This document shows, in pieces, positions 37,160-48,939 of a DNA stretch of 64,000 bases. The notes under the pieces are model-generated. The model had not been told where the DNA came from. It made no database searches and saw only the letters and a list, made by a program, of their open reading frames with translations. The translations under genes and the position numbers were made by a program. Positions within the stretch are counted from its first letter, which is position 1. Each line of letters starts with the position of its first letter. Origin of the DNA: Dioscorea cayenensis subsp. rotundata (Eukaryota; Streptophyta; Magnoliopsida; Dioscoreales; Dioscoreaceae); NCBI RefSeq assembly GCF_009730915.1, contig NC_052479.1, forward strand, positions 30,381,610 through 30,445,609. Reading direction: 5' to 3'.

Positions 37160-39058
37160 ATGGCTGCCGGGCATAGCTTCGATCTATGGCAAAAAGATGT
37201 GTTTTTCTCGGCGGCTGAGGAGGTCCAGGAATCGGCAGATACGTATGTTTTGTAGAATTTTGATCTTGGATTGTTCGAAAGGTTGGATTTTGTTGTTTTT
37301 TTTGGTTAAATGTAGGATTTTTTCTGTTGCTCTTAGGTGTTTGATTATTTGCCTGTGAGATTTTGTTGGTCTCTTTAAAAAGGGGGTAAAAATTCCATCT
37401 TGATTGTTTGAAATTTTGGATTTTGGTGTAGTGTATGGATTGAATTGATTTTTTTATTAAATTTATTCCATTGCTCGTTAGGTGTTTGATAATTTACCTG
37501 TGAGAGTTTGTTGTATTGAAAGTTGTCTGCTTTTTGTGTTTTCTTTCTTCTTTAGAATGGAATCAATGTATAGGATGTGGTTGCGAAGCCATAGTGATGG
37601 ATTTAGTTTTGATGATTTCAATGATTTGCGAAGGGATCTCCACGCTGCTCTTGGTACTGCTAAATGGCAGGTGTGTTTGTTTCCACTCTCTCTACCCCTT
37701 TTGAAATCAAGATATTCTCTGGAAAGCAGCACCTTAGTGTGTTTGGATGAAAAACATTACTGGTTTGTCTATGCAGTTGGAGGCGTTTGAGAGAGCAGTT
37801 AGTTTGAGTCATCAGAGTTTATCTTCAGAGGATGCAGCTATTAGTAGGCGGCAACAGTTCATAAATACTATCAAGAACCAAATTTCTTGTGTGGAGAAGG
37901 CGTTGAGTGATTCGCATATCGAAGGAGAGAAGCATCCGTTTTGGTTGGTGCAATTAGATGAGGGGGAAAGAGATGATCTTGCGGCCTTTCTTTCAGCAGA
38001 TACCAGGACATTGCATGAGTCTAAGGTTGGAAAACATGTGAAGTATGCAGAAGAGGTGTTACCAGCTCGAGTAGAGATGCCAAATGGTCAAAAGACGACA
38101 TCTTGTTCTCCTGACGGGGATTCTTGGAAGATTTTAATTGCTGATGATGAAGATGCAAAACCTATGCCATGTAGTCGGCCGTCTAGTCTACGTGGTTTCA
38201 TAAGGAATGTTGGATCAGCAACGAGATCAAACTGGCTCAGGAACAGCTTCCCGAAAGTAAAGAGCGAACAGGATCACCAGTCAAAGCCAGGAGCCATTGA
38301 TTTGAGAGGAATTAGTCGGTTTGCACAGGTAACGTATTCTAAATCATTGCACCCTTATGTTATTTTCTACTCTTGTGATTGTGAGTTTTGCTATTGTTAC
38401 TGGTTTTTCATCTTTGGATCTCATGTTTTGCAGCACGGAATGAATAGTTTAACTGACAGAGGCCGGAGTTGTTTAAGTAATTGCAGAACTGATTCTAAAG
38501 CTTCTGATGCCGAACAATTTGTTGGAAAGTTCAGTGGGCTTCGGAGGCATATAGAGGGCTCGTATGGTCGTTCATTTCAAATATTCTTATTGCTCTTGCT
38601 GAGCATATTTTTAATCGGTGAGTCCAACATCTGCATTTCTAGGAGAAGTTTATGTTTTTTGAAGAATTAGTCCTTTTGTGCTTGAGGTTTCGAAAATGCA
38701 GTCTCTTGTTAGACAATTGTAGGCTTGTAGCATTCCATGGGACTTGGGATATAATCTTGTCATAAAATTCTTGATTTTCCTTGATGTTTTATGGACTGCT
38801 ATTCAATGTTTTTTTACTACTAAATTTCATTGAATTGTCAAACTATTCTTCATCTTCTGGTCAGTTCTCAACTGATTTTCACCTTTTTTTTTTAAACAGT
38901 AAAAAAAATACTGAATTGCTTCCCTGCTTTGATTTTATGCCAAACTTAACATATTGTATTCTTCTTAGTATTATACAGTACAACAAACTTAGTTCTAGAT
39001 CGAACATTAACAAAATCATTTTCCCGATTTATTTGCAGTGCCGATTGTTTTTTACTGA
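37160..39058 (+). CDS. Syntaxin-6 N-terminal-domain protein with C-terminal membrane anchor (SNARE-like)
   Basis: Five exons (37160-37242, 37556-37670, 37777-38328, 38434-38617, 39039-39058) join in frame to a 317-residue protein. The N-terminal about 100 residues (SFDLWQKDVFFSAAEEVQESAD ... AISRRQQFINTIKNQI) form the three-helix syntaxin-6/SYP61-type domain, which acts in trans-Golgi/endosome vesicle fusion. The last 20 residues (FQIFLLLLLSIFLIVPIVFY) form a single C-terminal transmembrane segment. I do not see a classical Qc-SNARE motif between them; the middle is low-complexity with LRGFIRNVGSATRSNW. It therefore looks like a SNARE-related regulator rather than a fusogenic SNARE. The final exon encodes only six residues and completes the anchor. 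The nearest Arabidopsis relative is probably At2g18860, which also sits beside the SET gene. Confidence 0.85.
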
Positions 39059-39794
39059 TTTCCATGCTGCTGGTTGAAGCAACAATAGGTACTCATCAAA
39101 AGCTACCTCTATTTAGACAGCATTTTTATTGTTAGTTCGATTCGAATATTAACAATCTAATCTTTTGTATTTACATTATATTTTCACATGTCTTAGGAAA
39201 ATTTGTCGGCTTTTTCAGCATATGAAAATGCGAATCAGATAATCAGGTCACATAAACTTGTGAAATCTTGATGAAAAGAAGAAAGAAGAAAAGAAGACAT
39301 CAAACATCATTAGAAATCATTCAGAGCTTTAATTTTAGAGCAGCTCACTTCATAATTGTTTGTCAAACGTTAGATATCAGATTCTCTTTTTTCATGTATA
39401 CCTAGGAAAAAAAATGAAACCCAGTGTATCTCCAAGGAATTTCATAATTGCATATATGTTAAAAAAAAAAAAGATACATTTTCTGGGTTTATTTGAAATA
39501 CTTGCTTCACCTATTGACATTGTGATTTATTATTACATAATATATATTTGGCGTAAACTCTATGCAAATTCTACTTGGGTCTATAAGCCATTTTAAGTTT
39601 TTAACTGATGCACGACGGTACTTAGGGATGGCAAAACTCAAATTGATATGTGATTTCCGATCTAATCCGCTTTGAATGAGGCGGTTTTTTTTGCCAGAGA
39701 GCAGGGCACGGACGGGATTTTTTGTGAGAGGTGCGGGGCGGAGCGGCGTTTAACATCCTTTGTAGAGTGACACGTGTCAACTGTCTATATATAT
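39059..39794. other. 3' flank of the syntaxin gene with a hAT-like repeat fragment
   Basis: A frame at 39360-39596 has no domain. Around 39622-39760 a GC-rich piece starts TTAGGGATGGCAAAAC and contains GGGGCGGAGCGG, wording typical of plant hAT-like MITEs; only a fragment is recognisable. A (TA)n tract follows at 39787-39800. Confidence 0.45.
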
Positions 39795-41503
39795 ATATAT
39801 AAATTTTACTTAGCCTGTCAACTCAAAGCTTTTGGACTAAATTAAACTCAAATAATATATGTTTACCATCTAGGCAGCTCATGCAGTCTTGATTTCAGTA
39901 TCATATTCAATGCTTTGTACCCCCTTGACATTTTTATTTTATCTAATGCATTACAACAACAAACACAGCATTATATCCAGCAAAATGCATGCACACATAA
40001 AATTCCTTCAAAATTAATTCCTGTTGAAGATTCTAAATCAGTTTACATACAAGTATCTACAATCCTTTCATAATATGATAATAAACCATTTACATAGCAA
40101 TGTCGAGTAGTTGAGCTTAGTCAAAAGAAGATTAGTATTCCACAACTCACAATTAGCGTCATGTCTTTGTTCCATGATTAATCTTTATCACAATCAATCT
40201 ATACAAAACTTCCAGGATTTATAGTGATGCTCTTTGTGCAATTGTCCGTCTTATAGATGCCGACGAGTCGATCAGCCAGTTCAAACATATTATTCCTCAA
40301 GCTGCAAGCAATGATGCTAAAGAAGAGTTAAAAAAAGGAAACTGATGAAAATTAATGACAGTAAAATTCACAAATGACTGATGATAAGAACTGCATATAT
40401 ATGCTGGTCTATGGCGACATATATACTAATGAATGTCATATGAACCACATAGACATTAGTCACCATGGCTAACATTTAGTAGCTATGAAGGTTGAAAAAA
40501 TCTTCATTAAACTTGGGAAATCCATTTCTTTCCATCTAGAACAGATTCAAGGTAATTAACACTGGATGATTCAACCCAAAGCCTTGAGCTGATTGAGAGA
40601 CTCAAAAAGAATATTCATGATTTGAATATGAATGTGGGATTATTAGTTACTCCAATATATGAATACTATTTCTGCAAAGAACCTCAAATTCAAATCAACA
40701 GCATTGTAAAATGTTAAAAATTTTCAACTTTGAGTTGATCAAGATAAAAATATTCAGAAATAAGGACTGCAGTAATCAAGTAGATGTGTTCGCAGTCCAA
40801 GCCTAAGAAATGGATGCAAGCCTAATGTAAGGAACCAATCAGTACTTACAACACTAATCCTTCAAATCTCAGATGCAATCAACCCTGAATAATCAATCTA
40901 GAACTCATGTTCAATGATCAACACAAAAGAGCCAAAAGAAGATCAAGAAAAAAGAGTACACCTTGGAGGCAGAAAACTATTGTTTCAATAGAAAACTGAA
41001 TTTAAATATAAATAGAAATCTCATCTTGAATAATAGCTCTGATATGTAAATATTCAGAGAAACCCTATCCCAAGCAGTAACATAACAGAAAAGAGTCCTG
41101 ATTGAAAAACTAGTTGAAATTAGTTATTATTCTTCATGGAATAGACTTTAGGTTGGTCTGACTTCAGTTATTATTCTGATCTCCTTTGGAGGTCTGACAC
41201 TGAAAACCACACCCTCAGATAAAGGATCCAAATAATCAACAAGTTCTAGTTCTGCATCACCTCCAAGAGTAATCATCTGCAATACAGATTTCAGTTATTC
41301 CTAGAGATATTTAGCTTATCAACAAGACAGTGAAAGATAAATACAAAGCAGGCAACTCTTTCACAAGGGGCAGTGCTACAAAAAAAACTTACTGTTGTTA
41401 GGTGTAAGAAAACAAGATACAAACTCTCAATTGTACATAACCTAATACAACAAACATCTAATTCACATACTTGATACATTTCCTTCCGCTTTAGAGATAT
41501 AAC
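39795..41503 (-). pseudogene. SMC4 3'-end pseudogene, copy 2
   Basis: This is an inverted partial genomic copy of SMC4 from mid-exon (…ISLKLKEMYQ, about 11793) to downstream flank (about 15420). Introns are retained, so it arose by DNA duplication, not retrotransposition. Recognisable pieces are the MITLGGDAELELVD exon (41279 down to about 41190) and the last exon with ELADRLVGIYKTDN (about 40310-40220). Two deletions relative to SMC4 remove about 12107-12725 (ABC signature exon end and intron) and about 13515-13830 (the Walker B and next exons). It cannot encode a working ATPase head. It lacks the 939-bp hAT insertion seen after SMC4. Confidence 0.85.
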
Positions 41504-42349
41504 AAAAAAACATTTTCTTTTTGGTACAAATGCATTTAACTAATAAACATTACAAGCCAACTACCTCTTGATTTATTGGCATCACATCAAGGTGACAACA
41601 CAAATGAGTTAAAGTATTAACTCCTCTTCTCTACAAGGCCTGATATGATTTGTCCATTTTATCAAAATAAATAAATAAATATCACAAGACATTTCATTTA
41701 TTTAATTGATTTTATATATTTATTTATTTATTGGACACTTCTAACCAAAGTAATTACATTAAACAAGCACATTAAAAAAAAAAGTACAAGGACACAAGTT
41801 GGAACTGCAAACACTAGCTGCATATTAACAAACACAAGCGGAACATTTTACATAAACACAAAGCAGAACTGCCTAAATCAAGTAAAGCCATTTTAACAGT
41901 TTTTAAAATTAAAACAAACACAACAGATTACATACAAGCAAGCCCAAAAGTGTTCTCTATTCATAAGACAAAGAGGGAAAAAACAAGCAAGCATCATCAA
42001 GTCTTCATCTGGTTGACTAACTAACAAAGCAGTTCATGGACTAGTGGCAGCATTAAAACTACGATGATCAATGGCCAAGCAATTGTGTTTTACCAGAGAG
42101 TTCGAGTTTGTTCCAGCTCATGTGCATAGTTTGCGGTGACAGAATGATCAGTAATCATCAAACTTACTACACATTAGCAGTGAACACGGAAGGACGGCTT
42201 GCTGTATAGATAAATGGTACAAGTGGATCCCTTGTTGTGACACTAAATGTTAGAATTTTGTGATCACTAACCATCCTCGAGTTGTCACAAAGGTCATATG
42301 AGATTGGCAACTGCTATCACGAATTCTAAAACTTGTAAGGTTGAGATTC
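41504..42349. other. CBP60 3' UTR and spacer
   Basis: AT-rich spacer with (AAAT)n/(TTTA)n tracts near 41665-41730, followed by the probable 3' UTR of the minus-strand CBP60 gene. No coding frame is supported. Confidence 0.5.
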
Positions 42350-45300
42350 TCATTCCTCGAGCTCAACAAGCTGAGCTCTCCTCTCAGCAGCTTTCTTTCG
42401 AATAAAAATTCCCCATCTCATAGCAGCCTTAATTTTAAGCCATCCCACGAAAGCTTTGCCTGATATGTGGTTGAGATCCTCGTCAAAGCTATAGTTAGGG
42501 CATGATGCAGCACCACACATGCTGAAGACACGGAGCAAGTGCTGCATATCTTCATTCTCTAGCAGTTCGTGGCTTCTCATCTCCTCCTCAGAGAAGATAT
42601 CATCAACACGGCTACCTCTTTGACGGGTGGTGCAGTCATCTTCATTCCCTTGCAGTTCGAGGATCATCATGTGAATTTCTTCCTCAGATTGGTGTAAGGC
42701 CTGAGTCATGGATTGCAAACCCAAGCTAGGTTGTTGCGATGGGGAAAATACCAAGCCGGTACTATCATTTCTTGTGATTTGGGCCCGCTGAGAAGAATCA
42801 ATGAACTGGTTTTGTGAATTATATGAACTGCTTTCATACTGTAACTGAGCATTGGGCGCCACATGCTCAGTTTGAGTGGAATATTGGCCTGATTGATTTC
42901 CACCATAGCTACTTGAGATGACACCCCCTGTTCACAGAGATCAGGTTTAGTCCGCAGTCTATACCATTTCATAATTGGTATATACATACACAAACTTCAT
43001 GAAGACAAGCAGAGCAACAATTGTAAAGCAAAGGTCAACAACATAGTGCTGGATAACTCTAATTTCTACACATATTATATAACCATATAAAGTCCTTACC
43101 ACCCGAGGTTACTCCTGTATCAATTAAAGATTGATCAGGAGGAACAGAAACTGACAGGCTGGCTTGAGAGACTTGTTGTTGATCATAGGAAGCAGAATAA
43201 TTTGCCTGGGCAGATGGAACTTCATTCCAGAAAGTGGTTGTTTGCTTACTCTGCATAAAATTTAGAAGAGCCTCCCCATCATATTCTATAACATTCATCA
43301 AATCGTCATATGCCTTCTTCACCAAGGTATCGACAAACACCTACCAACATAAAAATATTTTGAGTAAAACTCAAAGTCGATAAAAACTACTAACAATAAC
43401 AATGACTTCATCAGCAGCTCTTTGCCATATCAAATAGAAAGCAAAACAAAAGAGGAATAAGCAAAAAAACCTGACCTTCTGGCTCTCACTGAGGCTTTCA
43501 GCTGGATAATATTGCCCACCAGCAATTAAGCCAGCGAATTCATAGATACTATTGAATATAGCACCAAAATTCCTTGTATCATCAGAATAGTATACATAAT
43601 ACTTCCCGCTTAGGACACAAGTCTTCGCATGCTCCACTAAGCTCTCCCACATCTTATTTGACATGCAATTTCCCAGGATCTACAATCATGTAAAATAACA
43701 ATTGATTTTCCAGCTTAGTATCTGCTTGCACGAAATAAATTCCAAGTTATTTCCTTACATTCCGCAATTTTTGTGAATCTGTCACAACGAGACGTAGAAA
43801 ATCTTCTACTGTATAAATTCCTGCCTCATTTAACCTTTTGTGGAATGGGCCACCCTTGCCAATCTTTTCCAGTCTCCAGACATCATCCTTCAAAGCAGGA
43901 GGATTGTGTTTCTTGTTCACTGTACAACATGAAAATTAAGGATGAGACAAACAAGGAGTTTAAAAAAATGAAGACCAATATAACTTAAATTCCCAGCAGA
44001 CCTACATTCGCTTCTGTGATCCTTAACTGCGAAGGGTTCTGTCTTTGCTCATGGATACGAATTCCCTCACAGAAGCCTGAAGCGATTTTTCAAACCAAGT
44101 CTGAAACTTCCTACTTTGTATCCAGCTTGAATTGTCAGTAAATGTTAGTTCCCCAAGCGTCCCCACACCTTCTCTCAAGGATACCTGCAAATCCCCAGTT
44201 AAAAGAGGCCCTTTTCCTTCACGTTCTTTGACTACATGACTTTCAAAGTCTTCATCTGTCCAGTCATCTTCATTGTTAAAAATCACCTTCAAGAACTACA
44301 ACATTTAGTTTTTGCAGATGATTCAGGTCCTGATGTTACGATATGACCAGTGTTCGCATCTAGTAACACAACATGAATAGCACCTCCTTGCTCCCCCTCT
44401 ACTTTCCCTCTTGTGAAAAGTGGCAGCAACAACCTTGAATGGAAATGGAGTTGCAGATTTCTTCCATCTGGTCCTTCAATTCGTTTAGGAGAAGACCTGC
44501 ATTTTTTAAGGTCAGAGTAATCACAGATATATAATCACAAATGAAATATTTAAGGTCAGAATGAAATGATAGAGAATAGTAAAACCAAGATAGTCTTCTT
44601 GATCACTGGCAAAAACTTAAAGCTATAACACCTCAGAAAATATCTCAAGATGCTTTAGGGATTCATTGATTCCCAATGCACATACATAAGAAGTAGAAAG
44701 TTCTAGAAGTAAGATAGCAAACATGCTGATTTTTAACTACATATAACTAACTCGTCATTCATGCTACTATGTGACCACAGTTGTCATAAATCTTTCAATT
44801 TGAGAAATTAAGGAATTCGACAACAGATCAATAAGATGGGATTATAATAGAGTGGCCTAATTTTTCAAAAGAAATTCAAATTTCAGTAAATAAATTCACG
44901 CTTTATAAATTATACTGGTTCATGAATATACCAAAAATCCTAACATGCATCAGTTTTTTCTGACAAAATGCAAGAATCGGGCTGCAAAATAATTTCCAGA
45001 TCAGAACTTCAGAGTCTTTTTCAATTAAGTCGATAGTTCCCACAAGTCACACCTGGTATCAAGCCTGGCAGGCCCCAACTTCGCTAAAGCACGCTCCACT
45101 TCTACACTAACCTATTGAAACACAATTTAATAATAAAGAAATATCAGCCAGAAACTAGATGTTCCAAGAAAAAAATAAAAATACATGAACAGATGACATG
45201 AGAACGCACTAGCCATCATAGTATACATTTTAAGCTTCAGGTCACAATATTATATTATATCATACAATACAATAGAAGACAACCATTTTAGCAGGAAATA

Positions 45301-46622
45301 AAAGACAAGGTCAAGAAGAAAAGCATTAGATCATAAAATAAGTTTTTCTCAAGTTATAGATGGCCAAAATGAAAATGTCCTCAACCCTCATTCATCATCT
45401 TGAACCTGGGGCTCAAGATTGCAAATTGAGCAAGCCAATTGACACAGAAGCATGATAACTATAGAATGAAAAACTTTCAGCAGATCAAAACATTTTCAAT
45501 AGCAAAAAGCTGAAGGGATCTACAGGCAGCAGATACACCAAATGCATGATTTAACTTGGTGTTTCTTATAGTACATTAAATTATTCTATGAGCCTTTGAT
45601 GCCCAAAATTAGCTCGCACAAGTTGGAACATATTGACCAATATTACAGATATGTAAATTAAATATAACCAATTTTTCTTCCTTCAAAGGGGGATGGAAGT
45701 TCCAAAAGGACAAGTTTCCCCTCTCCAAATCACCAAACTAAATTGAAAATTCAGTTACGTAACCTAAAAATGAGGTAAACTACACCATTGACCTAAAGCT
45801 TATAACAATAAATAAAGAAATTCAAAATAATTAATCTTGAATGGGATCAAAATCATGGCTTGAAAAGAGGAAAAAAAAAATGCCAGTGTCTTACAACTCT
45901 ATGAAGAACAGGCTCCAATGATGAACAAAGCTTTTGCAAACTATCCACCTTGAGCGCTTCCACAATCACACTACAAAAATATATGCTCTTAGTATTACAG
46001 AAGCTAAAGAAAAGGTCTGAAATTATTGTTTGATAAGAAACGCATGAGCTGGCAATTTTAATACAGATAACGAAAAAAAGAGAGTAAAAGTTCAAGTAGA
46101 ATTCATACAATCAAGAGGATACAAGGAAAAAAAAAGAAGCAAAAGAAATCAAACCATCATAGTTATCGATGACAAATACATAACATCATAGATATGAGAC
46201 AGCAACATAGCACACATCAACTATTTCTCCAACCTAAAACAAGGAGCCTTGACTTACAGATGAACCCCAGCAGAGACATCACTAACCCTTCATCATCTAC
46301 TCAAATCTTAAAAAAAAGCTCTCCTTTCAAATCTTTCTCCAAAATTAAAGCGACAGCACATAATAGAACAATCAATAGCACGAAACCACCTAAGTAAATT
46401 CATCAACATAATAAACCTCACAATTTCAAACTTTTATCTTTAAATCAATTCAAAAGGAAAAAAAAAGTAACTCAAAAATCAGAAAGCAGAAATCTACCCA
46501 AAACCCCTAAGGATCTAGTTAAGCATATACCTCTCAAGAGTAGGGGCCTTCTGGCGCTTAGCATCGGAACCACGTTCCACCCCATCAGCAGAAGGCTCAA
46601 GACCCCGCTTCTCCCCTACCAT
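42350..46622 (-). CDS. CBP60-family calmodulin-binding protein
   Basis: CBP60 proteins are plant-specific Ca2+/calmodulin-binding nuclear DNA-binding regulators in immunity and stress. Eight exons run from ATG 46622 to the stop at 42350 (about 632 residues). Landmarks are [99 protein letters not shown] and a C-terminal basic helix [14 protein letters not shown]. The C-terminal helix fits the calmodulin-binding segment of CBP60a-f, unlike CBP60g. The exon at 44496-44006 contains five apparent one-base shifts (see pattern findings), all in short homopolymers with the conserved residues otherwise kept, so the true gene is likely intact. Upstream exons at 47822-46673 join in frame and could lengthen the protein by 169 codons. 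The closest Arabidopsis relative is probably the gene at At2g18750. Confidence 0.88.
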
Positions 46623-47822
46623 CACCCCAAATTGATTCAAAAATCTACGCAGCTGCATCTGTGTCTCCAAAACCTACAATTCATTATGTAAACCAAAGAT
46701 TTCAATTCAACATCCAGAATAAAAAAATTGACAAGTAACTTCCTCAACTAGCTCGGGTCCATGCCCTCAATTTTATGTCAAAAGAACACCTTTACCAGAT
46801 TAGCATATCATGTCTATTGAGGAAAAGCAGTATGTATGAAATTTACAACACACAAGAAGAAGCAAAATGACTCACAATTTAAAAGGTACTCACAAAGCAC
46901 TATGATAGTACACTAATTCTAATAGCTACCTGGATCTGGAGTTTTCCAACAGTCAATTGAAGCTGACCAATTTCTGTGGTAGCTTCCTCCATGCCCTTGC
47001 TCTGAGGGTATGAATCAGAAGACGAAGGTATTCTTGACATTGCAGAACCATGGAAAGTATCATCTGATTACTCAACACCAACCAAAAAGGATGACCATCA
47101 GCTCAAACTAGACCAACAGTGTCTAATTATTCTTAACTCACACTATAAATAGTAAATACTTGTCACCATACCATCAGGATTGTGGATTTGTGATGGCGTT
47201 GTCTGAGCTTTCTCAAAATCATAGTCATGTTTCTCCACACCACTGGGATCAGAGGACACACCACCACATAAAAAAGGCATTTTTGAGATAGAATTGAATG
47301 GTCCACCAGTACCACTAGGAGGTACAAGAAAACCTTGTTCATTCTGAAAATGGGAAAACCATACTTTTGTAGAATTGCAAATGAAAAAGGGTAATTAATA
47401 ATTGCTCAGTACTGCAAGAAAGTAAAAATAATTTGGCGGGAAGAAGAAATCTAACTCTGAAATAAAAATACAGGTTTGCATTTGCAATATGGATTCCTTC
47501 TCAAATTTAGGAACATCAACGGTCAAATGATTGTGGAATCTAGAATATTTATTACCGCTTTTAATTAGATCAATGATTATTATATAAGATCAAGAGTTAC
47601 CAACCTGGAAGTCAGTGGTGAGGAGAGGAGGAGTGTCCCCAGTTAGCAGAGGTACCATAGTCACCTGGTCGTTGATTGGTTGATGAGGAGAACTTGTTGT
47701 CTCGTTCGCTCCCGGCTTTGTGCCAGATGTTGAAGCCTTAGCTTCCGCAACCTGTAAAACAAACAAAGCAAGGATCAAGACAAGGGCAAAGAACATGGAG
47801 ATGGAGAGAGAGAGAGCACCAT
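46623..47822 (-). CDS. Possible upstream coding exons joined in frame to CBP60
   Basis: Four segments splice in phase: ATG at 47822-47820, 47751-47605, 47343-47172, 47063-46930 and 46673-46623, the last running straight into the CBP60 start. All have GT-AG borders, and together they give 169 stop-free codons. The middle part is polar and Pro/Ser/Thr-rich with no known domain. Residues near the end (EEATTEIGQLQLTVGKLQIQ, then VLETQMQLRRFL) look like a coiled coil. I do not recognise this protein. It may be an N-terminal extension of CBP60, a separate upstream gene, or a coding-like 5' UTR. The 68-bp first intron, if retained, gives an alternative ATG at 47796 with a signal-peptide-like start. 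Confidence 0.45.
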
Positions 47823-48297
47823 TGTTGTAAGCTGAGGAGCTAAAAACAGGGGAAGAAAAGCAAGAAAACTCAGGTCACAGCCCGGCTCTCTGGAAGTAGA
47901 CCATTACTATAAGCAACTCATGTGGTGGAATGAAATAAAAATCCTATTTTTATATGTCTCTAGTATCTCTTCTCTACGAACTTGCTGCGAAGCTTCGTGA
48001 CGCGTTGCGCTGACGCTCAAAATTTTCCAAGACTTTTAAATAGAGAAAAGTTTTGGGGTTTCTATGAATATTTGCACAGAATTAGAACAGCAGTGTTTCT
48101 TGTTATTGGCTGGATCAGTAATAAATGGGCTCCAAAAGCCTATGATTATAAATTAAAAAAAATATATATATATATATATATTTCAATTTATGGAAGGGCA
48201 AAAGAATAATCAAAGGTGAGAGGCTTTTATGAGAGAGAGAAGACACAAGAGGAAAAAGAGCCAAGAAGACAGAGAAAAAAGAGAGGGTGTTAAGCTA
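47823..48297. other. CBP60 upstream region
   Basis: This is the probable promoter of the minus-strand gene. Bases 48019-48094 are about 80% alike by eye to 36952-37028 just before the syntaxin gene. A (TA)n tract is at 48162-48181. The open frame at 47982-48209 is not supported. Confidence 0.45.
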
Positions 48298-48298
48298 T

Positions 48299-48645
48299 GA
48301 AGCACGGACACTCCCGAGAGTTTGATGTACCCGTGTCGTATATGTGTTGGACAGACAAATACTTGGATACACCGTGGATACCTCCAGACAGTCATATGCT
48401 TTATAAATAATTTTTTCAAATTACTCATGTATATTTCCTAATTACTTACCAATACACAAGATCACCAAATTAATCTATAAGTAAATATATAACATATATT
48501 ACATGAAAATTATATAGATTTATATTTATAATAAATAAAAAAATTTTCTAGTTGTGTCCTACCGCATTTGTGTCCTTAATTTTTAGAAACTACCGTGTCA
48601 ATATGTCCATGTCGTATCGTGTCACCGTATCTGTGTCCGTGCTTC
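48299..48645. mobile_element. MITE-like element with 13-bp terminal inverted repeats
   Basis: The left end GAAGCACGGACAC and the right end GTGTCCGTGCTTC are perfect inverted repeats. The ends are rich in GTGTC words (CCCGTGTCGTAT, CGTGTCACCGTATCTGTGTCC), and the middle is AT-rich. I could not define a clear target-site duplication. The element is non-coding. Confidence 0.65.
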
Positions 48646-48939
48646 TTAGATGTTTAAGTTAAGGCAAGAGATTGATTGATAACTATGTGTCAGAGTTCAT
48701 CCAAATCCATTGGAGTGATCCTTGTAAGTAACTATCTTTGATCTTAGGGTTTCCTTCCTCATTCTATGATGTGAAGGAGAAGAAAAAGAACAGAAAAAGT
48801 AGAACAGAGAGATCAGAAAGAGGATCAATTCAGAAAGAAAAATAAAACTACTTCATTACTGACTACCACTTTACATCCCATAGCCATTGATATAACCATA
48901 CAATCAATGGTCTAGATTAAATCTGGATGTGGTCAATAT
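48646..48939. other. Spacer between MITE and SMC4 copy 3
   Basis: Short AT-rich spacer with a purine-rich patch at 48775-48840. No feature is recognised. Confidence 0.4.

Noticed and set aside
39795..41503. Processed retrocopy of SMC4
   Set aside because: Introns and downstream flank are present in the copy, so it is a DNA-level duplication.
42350..46622. Calling the CBP60 gene a pseudogene
   Set aside because: All frame breaks fall in one exon at homopolymers, sum to three bases, and leave the surrounding protein conserved, so assembly error is more likely.
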